Below are positions 1 through 12,700 of a stretch of 24,321 bases of DNA, one piece after another. The translations under genes were made by a program, and so were the position numbers. Location of the stretch: positions 263,441 through 287,761 of the forward strand of contig NW_003155260.1 in assembly GCF_000003605.2 (NCBI RefSeq), read 5' to 3'. This DNA comes from Saccoglossus kowalevskii. Taxonomy: Eukaryota > Hemichordata > Enteropneusta > Harrimaniidae. How positions within the stretch are numbered: position 1 is the stretch's first letter; the number at the start of each line of letters is the position of its first letter. The notes under the pieces were generated by a model that worked only from the letters and a program-made list of their open reading frames with translations, ran no database searches and was not told the DNA's origin.

Positions 1-430
1 TTTCTCTGTGACTTTTGAGAGAAATGTAAGGTTTGAGACAGGGCGATAGTTCTTGAAGACATCAGGATCAAGGTGTGACTTCTGAGAAGAGGAGAAACAA
101 GAGCTAGTTTAAAAAGGGCTGGAACGTGACCTGTAGAAAGCGATGAATTGACAATAGTAGTGATACTTGGCAGTAGTACATCCAGGGATTTCTTAACGAG
201 AAAAGTTGGTATAGAATCAAGTCCACATGATTTATTAGGTGAATTATTTACAATATCTTTAACTTCATCTCTGGTAGCAGGCTGGAAAGTTTTTAGTGGG
301 CTGATGATTGTTCTGCATTGTTCTTGTTGTCTATTGTTTGGCTGACTCTTTTGCAGGTCGGTCCATATTGCCTGGATCTTCTGAGCAAAAAATGTAGCAA
401 ACCTATTTGTAAGTTTGTTTCATAATAACA
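1..430 (-). mobile_element. Non-LTR retrotransposon (LINE) fragment, N-terminal part of reverse transcriptase
   Basis: Read on the minus strand, one frame gives RFATFFAQKIQAIWTDLQ near 370-410. It continues through FQPATRDEVKDIVNNSPNKS, CGLDSIPTFLVKKSLDVLLP and SLSTGHVPALFKLALVSPLL. A shifted frame then gives LDPDVFKNYRPVSNLTFLSK to the window edge. The 'DSIP', 'STGxxP', 'xNYRPVSNL' succession is the known start of the reverse-transcriptase domain of CR1/L2/Jockey-like LINEs. A single-base loss near position 85 breaks the frame between the PLL and LDPDV parts, so this copy is dead. The catalytic motifs would lie to the left of the window. The 5' limit near 430 is where the recognisable frame ends; the element may begin further right. 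Confidence 0.85.
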
Positions 431-640
431 ATCACCTCTTAATATCAATATTTAAACACATATTGGTTAAAAAAGTGAAACCTCACATACAGTGTAATGT
501 GTGAAAAGTGTGAGCCAAGCATCTACCTCAAAAATCAATATTAAAATGATTTGAAAAATTTAAAATACTGAATTTTCATAAATGACATTATTTTGAACTT
601 AAATAAAATAAAGGATGATAAATAGAATTGGAAAACTCAC

Positions 641-768
641 ATTGTTTTCGAAGTAGTTCGACTTGTTTTAGTTTTGTTGTTACCGCTATGTTGATGCGAT
701 ATGAAGCCTCAATGTCTGCCACAGCATGCATATGTTTACCCATCTTTTCTCGATATTCAACATAGACT
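641..768 (-). CDS. Exon f: last exon visible in the window
   Basis: 128-nt exon, minus strand, acceptor TCTTTTCCTTAG and donor GTGAGT. It completes the split lysine codon and reads VYVEYREKMGKHMHAVADIE, then ASYRINIAVTTKLKQVELL and RKQ, leaving one base for a following exon beyond the left edge. No stop codon is present, so the protein continues outside the window. Charged residues alternate with Leu/Val/Ile/Met, as in a coiled coil. The downstream neighbour inside the window is a LINE fragment, probably lying in the next intron. Confidence 0.82.
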
Positions 769-3700
769 CTAAGGAAAAGAAAATAAAGACATTTGGATTG
801 AAAATAATATGTTACAGCCTCTCTTTACTTGTATTTAAATGATAAATGAAGTGTCAGCAATATCAATGTATATGTGTGTTGATTACATTTGCTGTTATGT
901 CCTATGCACAACAAATAATGAGCTAAAGAAAGCCTTTTATTTTTATGCAAATATTTCCATTCCACTGACAACAATGGAGCAAAGTAGTGTGTGTATTTAT
1001 TTTCCAATTTCATCAGATATTTGTAGTATAAGTTGTTGATCACACCATGCAGCCGTGCATATAATTGAACAGTGAATATGAGACATATATATGTATACAT
1101 GTGGAATGTTGCAAAAAAATTGAAAAAAATGCAGACTTTGTGAATCTTCGTGATTGCCAGTTACCATATTAAATTTGATTGTGAGTTAAGTCAACTGCCA
1201 TTAATGTGCAAGAACACAATAGTCAGGGTATCAAATAAGTTTAAACAAAAAGGACACTGAATTTGAAATATGAAAAGAATTGTGCAAAAACGGGTTAAAA
1301 TTGGTAATTAATAAAAATTGCTAATAATCGGCCTTCTTGAATTAGATCAATCAATATAAGTTAATTCTATAAGCAGCAATCATGTGTCTTAATTTAACTT
1401 GTGAGAAACTATTCTATATGAGTCTGATATTGAAATAGACAATAAAATATATTCATTTTTAAGAAGTGCAATTAATATAGTAATTAGCATTTTCAGTTCA
1501 GTGCACAATTCAAGACGTCATATACTAACTGTATGTTGTACTTCTTGACCCACATAGAACTATGGAAATAAACAATTCACAAACAATAGTACCAATTTAA
1601 AAGTTAACTTTTATGACTGTTACTGTGAACACATTACAATACATTTGTATAACAATGACGGCAATTTCAAGTAATTTTTTTTTTAAATCATTAATGCTGA
1701 ACAACACAATAACATATGACCCATAGCATGTGGCATGACATTTTCAATATGTCTATGCACTCAAGCTGTGTCATTTGACATGCATTGAAAAATCCAAGAT
1801 TTCCTGTTTCTCAATGAACTGTCATATTTGTTTATGTATGCTGCTAGTTTTAAGGTCAAAGCTAGAATAATCATTAAGAAAGTTTGTACAAATATTCAAC
1901 ATTTATATATACAGATATGGTACACATAATCTGTATCCATATGCATGAATACTAAATCAAAGAAAGTTCTTGTGTGCAGGCAAGAGAATTAAAAAAAACA
2001 AGCTTTTAGAAATGCACATTTGAGATAAAGAATTGAAGATACTACAAAATGAATAAATCAGACAAACTTGTAGTACCTATATATATAATATCAAAACAAT
2101 CAAACTTTCAGTTTTTAACAAGAAGTTGAAAATATAATTTTTTACCACCTGTAGTGTATATATATATATTATCTAAGCAATCAGACTTGTGGTTTTCAAC
2201 AAGAAGTCAAAAATATCACTTTTTACCAAGAAATTACAAAAATATTCATCAAAATTAGAGAATTGGAGATATCATCACAAAATGAACAAATAAGAGAGAA
2301 GTCCACATGTAGTACCTAGATATGTAATATCAAAGCAACTGGACTTGCAGTTTTTAACAAGAAGTCAAAAATATCACTTTTTACCAAAAATTACAAAAAT
2401 ATTCATCAAAATTAAAGAATTAAAGATATCATCATGAATCGAATAAATCTAATTGAGATCTATGTGAGGTACATATACACCAAGTATCAAAGCAATCAGA
2501 TTTGTAGTTTTCAAGTAGATGTCAAAAAAGTAAAAAGTTGACACAAACAACGACAGAAAAAATCCGACAGTCACTCATATGATAAGCTCCGCCTGAAAAA
2601 AGTACACCTTAAAAATACCTCCCTGTTTAATAACAACTAATTGCTTTACATAGTCTGTGAGTTCTCCAGTTTAAAAATATATATAGTTTAAACAGTCAAA
2701 AATTGTCAGAGATATGGCTCAAAACTGCATCCACTATACTTAATTGCCACCAGTTTATTTCGAGTCTCATAAAGTTCAATGTACATATACAAAGTTTGAA
2801 CAAAAATTAACAACTGCAATTCGGCCATCTTGAATCGGACAACCAAATGAATAAATATGCACATGCAATTTCAAATCCAACTCAAAAAACAATCAGACGT
2901 GCAACAGGGTCCCATATTGTCCAATGTTTGTAGCAAGTTGAAACAAAACATCCATACGTGACCAACGTGTGGTTCCGAATGGCAAATATGCTTTATTTTG
3001 ATGAATTTTTAACATGAAAATGGCCACCTTCAGCCATCTTGAATTAAATTGTCAAATGAATACATGTGCTAAATGATGTATGATGCATATCTAAATTTTG
3101 AAAATGATTGATCAAAGCATGTCAGACTTATTGCTCTAGAACAGTATTTATTAAAATGGCAGAAGCACAACATGAGTTGTGTTAAAGAGCTACATGTATA
3201 TGTGCGAAAAAAAAAATTAATACTTCTAAAACAACAGAAAGTACCTTGAAGGACACCTTAAACATACAAAACATGCTATTTTCACTGTATTTTCTGAACT
3301 GAGTAAGGTGACGCCCATATATTAAATAATTCATTTTTATCATGCTTGTCACATGATATATGAAAAAATGGCCTGTTGCTCAACGGCTATTGTACAAAAG
3401 ATTAGTGCTGTATATGGCAAATACCCCAAAAGGCAGAGAGTGAGACAATAAAACATAATGCTAAAAGTGGAATTTTTTACATAAATAAAAAAATAAAAAT
3501 AATAAAAAATATTCAATAAAATTAGAATCAAAGAAAGCTTAAAAAGAACTCCAGTGTGTAACATAACATAGTATTTGCAATTATCTGAATTCATAATACA
3601 TGTATATACCAAGTTTTGTTGAAATATGTTGAATGGTTCTTGAAATAGCACCCAAATAGCTTGAATTTCACTAGCTGATATGCAAATTATCTAATTTGCA

Positions 3701-6700
3701 TAAATTTCCACCGAAAAATAAATATATCTGGAAACTGCCCCAACACATCTATGCACCAAGTTTTATTAAAACATATTAAATTATTCTCAAGATATCACCA
3801 AAATAGCCTAAATATTGGTATGTAAATTAGGCAATTTGCATAATTTTCCACCAAAATCAATCATGTCTATACACATTTAAATATCTTGAGTGGTTATGTT
3901 TTCATTACAATCACATGAACCAATCAAAGAAAACTATGTGCTATGTGAGAATGAGAAACAGTTGACAGAATAAATAGGAAACATTACATATCTCCCTGTG
4001 AGCATATAATTTCAATATGGCATCATTCTATAATCTTCCCAAGACAACTGTAGTGCATTAAGGAGAAGGTAATAACAAAAATCATGAATTTTTGATAAAT
4101 TTGGACACTTTTAGTGACTGGGTGAAGTGTCATCCAAGCTACAAGTGTACCAAGTATCAAAGAATTTGGACTACTGGTTTTGAAGAACAAGTCAAAAGTA
4201 CTATTTTTGATGAAAAATGACAAAATATTTGCTGAAAATAGAAAATCGAAAATGTCAACAATTTGTACTTTTAAATGAAATATCGCCAAACAACCACACA
4301 AAGTTGTCAATGGAATAATAAACACATGTATGCCTAACACCAAAGCATTGGAAATAGTGGTTTGTTGAAAATTCCATTTTTAACCAAAATTGACAAAAAT
4401 ATTTGCCAAAATTAGAGAATTAAAGATATGGCCAAATGAACAAATCTTGTAGATGTCAACACAAGGTACATACACACCAAGTATCAAAGCATTCAGGCTA
4501 CCGGTTTTGAAGAAGAAGTCGAAAATAGAATGTTTGACCAAAAATGACCATTTTAAAATATTCGCCAAAATTATGAAATTGAAAATTTCCTTACCAAATT
4601 AACAAAACTGATAGGGGACAACTCAAGGCACATGCACTAACAATATCAGCACTGTAGACCACTTAGTGTCATAGTAGCATAGAAGAAATTTTTGAGTTTT
4701 TGGGGGCTAATTTGCATAATTTTTGGCAGATCGACTTCTCATGAACAAATTACCATCTACACTCATCAAGGCATCCACACACCAAAAATCGAGTCAAACG
4801 GTTCGGCGTTTTTTTGAGAAGAAGTCGTGCACAGACAGATAGACAGACGGACGACAGACGCAGGACAGAAACCCATCCCATATTGTCCGTTGAGCCAAAA
4901 ATAAAAAAAATTACAATTATGCTTACGTCTGTGTTGCATTCTACCATAAAGATATCTCACAGCTGTAGCATAAGCTTTAATTGGCTTCTTTTTGCTACAG
5001 CATCGCTTCAGCTTCTTGTAAACAAAGGGCAGTTTTGCTACTATGGCAAAATTGACCTAATAAATCACACCACACTCTTGCACTCCACTGACGCCAATTC
5101 TGAGCCCTCATATCTTACTTGACCATCTTACTTGGACCATCAGTACGTGTATATCACCGCTTTCATAAAAGCTAATATATTTGTGCAGTCACATTACGAA
5201 TACCTGCATAAAGTATTATTATAGTAATTATCAGAAGTAGGAATTAGAATACCAGCGACCAGGATGCTGCTGCCTTGACAGGTCTTGATGAGATTTCTGT
5301 CAACAATCAATTTCTGTCTACAACAGCAAGATATAGTTCTGAGCATAGGTAATCCAGACCATCAAGTCCCAGTACATTAAAACTCTCACTAAGATTGAAA
5401 CAGAAGACTGCAGGTGGTGTGGAAAACGGTGAAGCCAAATCGACGTTCAATGTTATGCAAATGAGTATAGTCAGACTCAAACCCAACATTGTATAAATGC
5501 AATTTTTTATTGTTCAATCCACAAAAGGCATATAATAATACACAAACAAATGGATTTTACATCCACAGGATCTAAATTCCAGTATTTTGTGAATAATCTC
5601 ATATTATAATGATCATCCCAATTTTTTTACAACAATATTTTTAAACAAATATTCATTTTCATATATCACACTTACTTCAACTCCTTTTTCCATTCATCTT
5701 GAATGGCTTTCATTTTCTGATTCACAGCTAAGTTATCTGACACCAGTGTATAAACACCTGAAAGTAAATGTTTCATTTCAGACAAGATTAATTTACCTAA
5801 AATTCGCAAATTTATTTGTTATGAACTACCTGTTTTATCTTGATTAGGGATCCAGTTTTAGGGGCAAAGTTAATAGAACTGTTTTAAACACACAGGGAAT
5901 TAAGTGTATTGTTCAAAGGGCACCAAGGCAAACTATTTGTGGCTTGACGACAGAGCTGTATTATATCAGGAAGCAAGTTGGACAAGCAGGTTCAATTTGC
6001 GGATAGCGCAACATCTCGTAGTATATAAACTTACCAAACACTGTTTATTCTCAATGGGATAAAGCTTGGAACAATACAAGAAACAACACTCTTGAGCTTG
6101 TGAGCTCGTGAAAACTACAAAAAGGATGGCCACTGAACAGTCATAAAGTTGGCACCCTTAACTGATAGGCAGCCTCTTTCTGGTACCAGTCTCTGATTGG
6201 CCAGAGAAAATATTTAAAAGTCATATTCATCAATAATATTTGGTGTTCTTGCTGCATTCAGCGACACTATTAATAGGTCATTTTTCTGAACAAAATCTTA
6301 TGTTTTTTCAATTGCTCAAGTGACATTTTTGCTGAACATAACACTATTTTTAAGAAAATTAAGAAGAAAATTACAAATATAATTGAGCTTGCAGTGTATT
6401 ATACCATTCAATGCATATGGCGCAATATGACACTAACAATTAACTTATATTATTCCAAAATAATTGCCCATATTTGGAAAGTGCATTTACAATATTGCTA
6501 AATATTATCATACAATAAAGTATTACTTTATTGCATTGACATTGCCCTGAACTTACAATAATGTAATTACATTTAATTCCACAATAAATATTATAATGAA
6601 TAAAATTGGCTAATTATTTGCGAATTTAAATATTTTTTGCAAATATTAATTCAAATTAATCAGCTCTGTAATCTAATAGGCAGTTCTTAAAACTTGACTT

Positions 6701-9700
6701 TGTTATATGCAAATTGAATAAAATATATGCACAGATTTTAACTCATCCCTGTGGATCATGTATGTAATCATGAATTATAATTAATATGCAAAATACACTG
6801 ACTTCAATAAAAAACTAATCAACACAAAGCACCCATATACAACATTTCATTGAAATCCATTGATTGGTTCTTGGTACGCACATATATAGGGTGTATATAT
6901 TAATGGTTCAAAATCTAGTAAAATTAAGATACAGGTAATAGATGCTGAAAAAATATTGCATGTATGATGTAGCTATTCAAAGACATTTAGCTAAACACGT
7001 CATTGTCAATGATACATGTTTTTAGTGACTTTGTCAAACAATGAAAAACATAGTTCCAATATGTTAAAATATTGGGATAGTACATTTAGCATATTAACAC
7101 AATGCTTGATCAATAATCAACATGCACACTGGTGCCATCAAGTTCACATTACTTTCACTGATTGGTTATTTAGGATTCATAGAACATGATACTTGATCAA
7201 TCATCAACATGCACACTGTGGTGCCATCAAGTTTACATCACTTTCACTGATTGATTATTTAGAATTCATAGAACACAATGCTTAATCAATAATCAACATG
7301 CACACTGTTGTGCCATCAGGCGTGCCCTAAAAACATTGGTCACTTGTTCAAATTTTGCAATTTTATTCGTCTTTCATAAAAATAATTAAAAACAACATTC
7401 AACCCATTATATCTTTCCTTTATACCAAATTTAAACCCAATCTGTACAATCAATTCTGTAAAATTTGCAGAACACTCAAAAACACAAAATACCCACCAGT
7501 CGGCTATTTTGAATTGAATCATGAAAACAATGACGTGCATCTGTAACCCACGTACTATGACTGATGTCAATGCCAAGTTTGAATGAAATCGGTCAAGGCA
7601 TGACCAAGAAACGGTGGATGACATGTTCAAATGTCGATTTTTGGTGTTTTTTGGGACAAAAATAGTCGCCAGTCTATCAAAGGTCAACCAATTAAAATAA
7701 AATTGATGTCTTCCCTTATGACCTGCTTTTTACTAGCTTTGAAGAAAATCTGTCCAGGCGTCTCTGAGAAATGACGAAACACACAACGTCAGTTCAACAG
7801 GGACTAAATAAGGATAATACTCTGAACTCTATACAGCTGTGCCAATTTCATTAAAACATATATGAACATGTCGTGATGTACAGTATATATAGCATATCAA
7901 ATTTAGACACCCTGTTTATCATGTCTGTGTGTTAATAGCTAATGATAAATAGATAAATATGAATTATAATACACTGAAATAAAATTAAAGTTTACCATTC
8001 TCTAGTTCTATACATGATTTGGACTTCAATGCAGCTTTCCCTTGAGTTAAGCAGACCTTTCTATTGACCTTACCAATTTCCTCCTGAATACATTCTTTTT
8101 GTAGTTTACCTGAAAGATGTATTGATAGTTGTATTAGTGATTATCAAGTGCAGTAAATCAGAATACATATATGTGTGGTTAATGGCTAAGTCTTCCTTCC
8201 TGCTTCCTGGTTGCTATATTCTGAACATTTAAATTAATGAATGCGAAATGACCACATAATTTGAAATAAGCAAACAGTCTGCACATTTCAAGCCATTTTA
8301 AATCTAATTTTTCCACACATTTAATTTTAACAGATAGTGTGACTTTAAATGAACAATATGTAGACTTGCTGTTTTCAACAAGAATTAAAAAATATCACTT
8401 TTCACCAAAAATGACAAAAATATTCACCAAAAATAGAGAATTACAGATATCATTACAAAATGAGCAAATCTGAGAAAGGTCCACATGTAGTACCTATATA
8501 TGTAATATCAAAGCAATTGGACTTGCGGTTTTTAACAAGAAGTCGAAAATATCACTTTTTACCAAAAATAACAAAATATTCACCAAAATCAAAGAATTAA
8601 AGATATCATTACAAAATGAACAAATCTGAGAGAGGTCCACTTGTAGTACCTATATATTTAATATCAAAGCAATTGGACTTGTGGTTTTTAACAAGAAGTC
8701 GAAAAATATCACTTTTTACCAAAAATGACAAAAATATTCACCAAAATTAGAGAATTGAAGAAATCATCATGAAATGAACAAATCTAAGAGAGGTCTATTC
8801 AAGGTACATATAAACCAAGTATCAAAGCATTCAGGCTTATAGTTTTCAAGAAGAAGTCGAAAAAGAAAAAACATTGACACGGACGACGATGGTCTATCAC
8901 TCAATTTCAAACCATTTTGCTTTTTGTCAGTGAAAAAAATTCTAGCTAAAACAAAACAATTCCCCATCAACAGATTTTCAAAATGATTTTAATATGAGCT
9001 ATATATAATTGTCAAATATTTCAATAAAAATAGGAAAATTATTCCATGAATGTCAAAAAAAGCTATAAATAAATATATTTTGTATTATTTAAAATTTTGT
9101 TTGTGAAATTTTTTTTTAATCAAGAGCAAGAATGGTGACAACACCAGCCAAGACAATTATCGCCCAATAGCAATAACATTAGCGTTTTATAAAGTCTTGG
9201 AGCGAGTACTGCTTGTGATGTATGAATCCTACATTGACACTCTAGATAACCAATTTGGAAGAAGAAACACTCAACTGATTAGTGTATTCTTGTTCTCAAA
9301 GAAATTATTTGTCATTATAACACCATGGGAAGTAATATGTCTGTGTGTTTCCTAGATGCTTCCAAGGCTTTCGATAGAGTAAACCATTGGATGTTATTCA
9401 AAAAAAAAGTGCATGGGAAAATCCCTCCATTCATTACTCAACACGAACATTACACAGTAAATGGGGAAACAACCTGTCGCGGTTCTGTGAGGTTACCAAT
9501 GGAGTTGGTCAAGGTGGTATTATGTCCCTGGCTCTGTTCAACCTTTATGTAGGTGACTTAGGTTGTGAATTATTAAAAGCTTGTATATGTTTGTCAGGTT
9601 TGTATCAAAATTGTTAATAATTTAAGCTATGCAGATGTGTCTCATTGCCCCCTCTATCAAAGGCCTACGCAAACTTTTAATAAAGTACATGTGAGTTATA

Positions 9701-12700
9701 TACTAATAATCATGATGTATGTATTTTCCTAGCCATTATAAACTGAGTCATATACCATCAGTTTATTTATGTTGAGTTATTTAACTATTTGGGTCACAAA
9801 ATTACTTCTGATCTCAAAGATGATTTTGACATTGATCACCAGACGTTTGTTTTGTGTTTGTGCCAATCTGTTGCAGCGAAAATTTGTGAATTGTAGCACT
9901 GTTAAGCAACTATTATTTAGAACTTAATGTTTTTATTGTTGTCAATTATGTTCATTTCGAGAAGCTACACTTAATGCCATGAGGGTTTCATATAACAATG
10001 CTTTTAGGAATATTTTGAGGATATTCATTTGATTGCAGTGTCAGTACAATGTGTGTTGTTAATCAAATATACACATTCTCTTGTTTTAATAGAAGTTAGT
10101 AGCGATATTTACTGAACGCGTTTATACCTCTACTAATGACAATGTCTCTGTAATATATAATAGTGACATACATGTAGGTTGTTGTAAGTCACAGTTGGTG
10201 CAGCACTGGAATAACTTGATTTTTTGATTTTGTAGCAAAAACTTAATGATTGTACTTTTTTTCATTTTCTCTCATTGTTTTGCAAGTTATTTTATATGGA
10301 CTTTGTAATAATACTAAGCTTCATTGAAATGCAGTGTTTATAACAGTGATATGAGTATTCCAGACTGGATAACAACAATTTAATGTATACATGTACACCT
10401 CTCACAAAAAATGTTTCAACTTTATATATTTGTCATAATCAACTCATGGCGTTGTATATACATGTCCATGCACAGATCGATATGTACGTCAATGTTTTAT
10501 GGCTACTATGTTCTATGTTACACACCAGCTGGTGCAGCTGAAGGTTTTGGATGTCAAAAGAGGCCAAAATGGACGGTATTACATGTACCTATCACGTACA
10601 CACTGATGATATATCAGAATTACAATAATGTTGTTACAGTTGATTCTACGCTAAATAATGTGCTCACCATAAAATATTAACCTGGAAAAATTGGCTAATT
10701 ATTCGCAAATTTAAAAATTACTAAACAAATATTAATTTAAAATCAAACTATAATCAGGTCTGGAATATCCGAAGACAATCATGTACCAAACTTAACTGAA
10801 ACCTCAGTTCTATTTGTTTGGTCAAAAAACACATATTTTGAAGCAAAGAGACCACTTTAATAGACATTGATTGTGTAATTATGTCCATCAACATTTGTAA
10901 TCTATTATGTATTACATGTACCTACACATATGAAGTTTAAATGAAATTGGGCAATGCAAGACAGAGAAAAAGTAAAAAAATCATTTTCACCCAATTTTTC
11001 TCACCAAAAAATAAATATTTTGACTCATAAAGAAGTTATGTCTATCAATATATATGTAATGTATTGCGCAATAGCTATATTTTTACAAAAATGACATACT
11101 TTGACCCAAAGTTTCTGAAATAGGCAGATTGTGAATTGTGTATATCAATATGTTATGTGAAGTTTGAATTCATTTGGTTCATCATTGTCCAACTGATGCA
11201 CAGAACAAAAGATTTTAAGCCATAATAAAGCTTTAAAAACAAGACATGCATCAAGGTCCCATAATGTTCAAAGTATGTACAAAGTTTGAGCAAAATTCAT
11301 CTATACACAACCAAGATGGGTTCTGGTGAATTTTTAACATTATAATTATGGCTGTCATTTGGCCATATTAAATCTGATCAGCAAACAAATGCATGTGTAT
11401 ATATGACATAATGTGTGATGTATATTGAAGTTTGATGGATGGGTCAAGGCATGTCAAAGATATGGCTCTGAAATTAAAAACAAAATCTGGAAAAATATGT
11501 ACCCGGTATATACTAATTTTGAATGAAATCCATCTATACATAACTGAGATCTGGTTCCGGGGAAAAAGATGCTTGTATTTGTTGAATTTTTGACATTCAT
11601 CCATCTTGAATTTAATGACCAAACCAAAATATATGCATTATCATGTACAGTACCTACCGTACAACAGTCAAAGCAAAACTAACTTCCAAGCTGGCTATTC
11701 ACTGACTTTGCCTTTTCACAAAAACTTGCAATTTTCAATGTAAGTATATGAATCATTCTCATCAATAACTTAAATTTATTCTTTGTACATGTACTGACAT
11801 AATTCATATTTTATAGTCAGATTACTCTAACAGATTACAATTTACATTTATGGTGATTTTTGAAAGCTAAATCAAGTCAAGGCATGTCAAAGATAGAGCT
11901 CTGGAACAGCATATTCAAAACAAAATAGTTGGCTATTAATGTGAACTAAAAAAGTCATTGAAAATGACACAGTCCCCGTTAAAGTTCTCTTTGTGCTCGT
12001 CATATTAAAGCGAAGAAGTTGTCGCGAGCGTGTCCTTGAAACTTGAGTTCCAAGTGACGTATACAACAGATTGTTTATTTACATCAAAACATGTGTTTCG
12101 TGTAGTAGTAATATGGCCAAAAATTATAACAGTCGTTATTCGGCCATCTTTGATCTGATTATGAAACACACTGATATGTATGATGTATGTAACAAATTTG
12201 AATGAAAATGGTACATAAATTGTGGAAATATAGTAGTAAGGCCAAAAAGTCAATCAGCCATCCTTGACCAGATTTTGAAACATATTGTCATGGACATGCA
12301 TCCTAACATGTATAAAGCACGTCAGATACCGCATAAAAAAAAAAAAAGATGCCTGCCAGTTAACCATCTCTGATCCAATTGCGAAATAAATCGTCATGGA
12401 CATGTATCCTAACATGTATAATCTATGTACCAAGTTTGAATGACAACTGACAAAGCCTGTCCAAAATACAACATTTTCAAAAAACAAGATGGCTGCCAGT
12501 CAGCCATTTTGAATCAAATCGCTAAACCACTGCATGTGCATATGTCCCACATAAAGTACTAGACATATGCAAAAAATGAACGGATTCGGCCCAAGAGATT
12601 CTGAAAAATGATTCAGGACAGACTGACACACGGACGGACGGACACACGGACGGACGGACACACTAAGGAACTTGCGAACAGTCAGGGACATGTATCCTAA

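Noticed and set aside
2041-2575. Regularly spaced repeats that might suggest a CRISPR array
   Set aside because: The units are ~157 bp, diverged throughout, with no constant short repeat alternating with unique spacers, and the setting is an animal intron.
3349-3651. 100-codon minus-strand open frame rich in Phe/Leu/Tyr
   Set aside because: Hydrophobic translation of AT-rich DNA that can mimic membrane segments; it overlaps the start of a repeat module and has no neighbours supporting a gene.
4750-5122. Several overlapping open frames on both strands
   Set aside because: They arise over the GACAGACGG minisatellite and module text of family 2; Arg/Thr/Asp-rich translations are typical of such minisatellites.
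7340-7687. 115-codon minus-strand open frame
   Set aside because: Spans the modular interior of copy E; its translation shares words (for example FHSNL, FKFGI) with frames over other copies of the same repeat.
10411-10680. 89-codon plus-strand open frame downstream of the LINE
   Set aside because: No domain, no splice context and no codon-use signal; probably LINE 3' region or flank.
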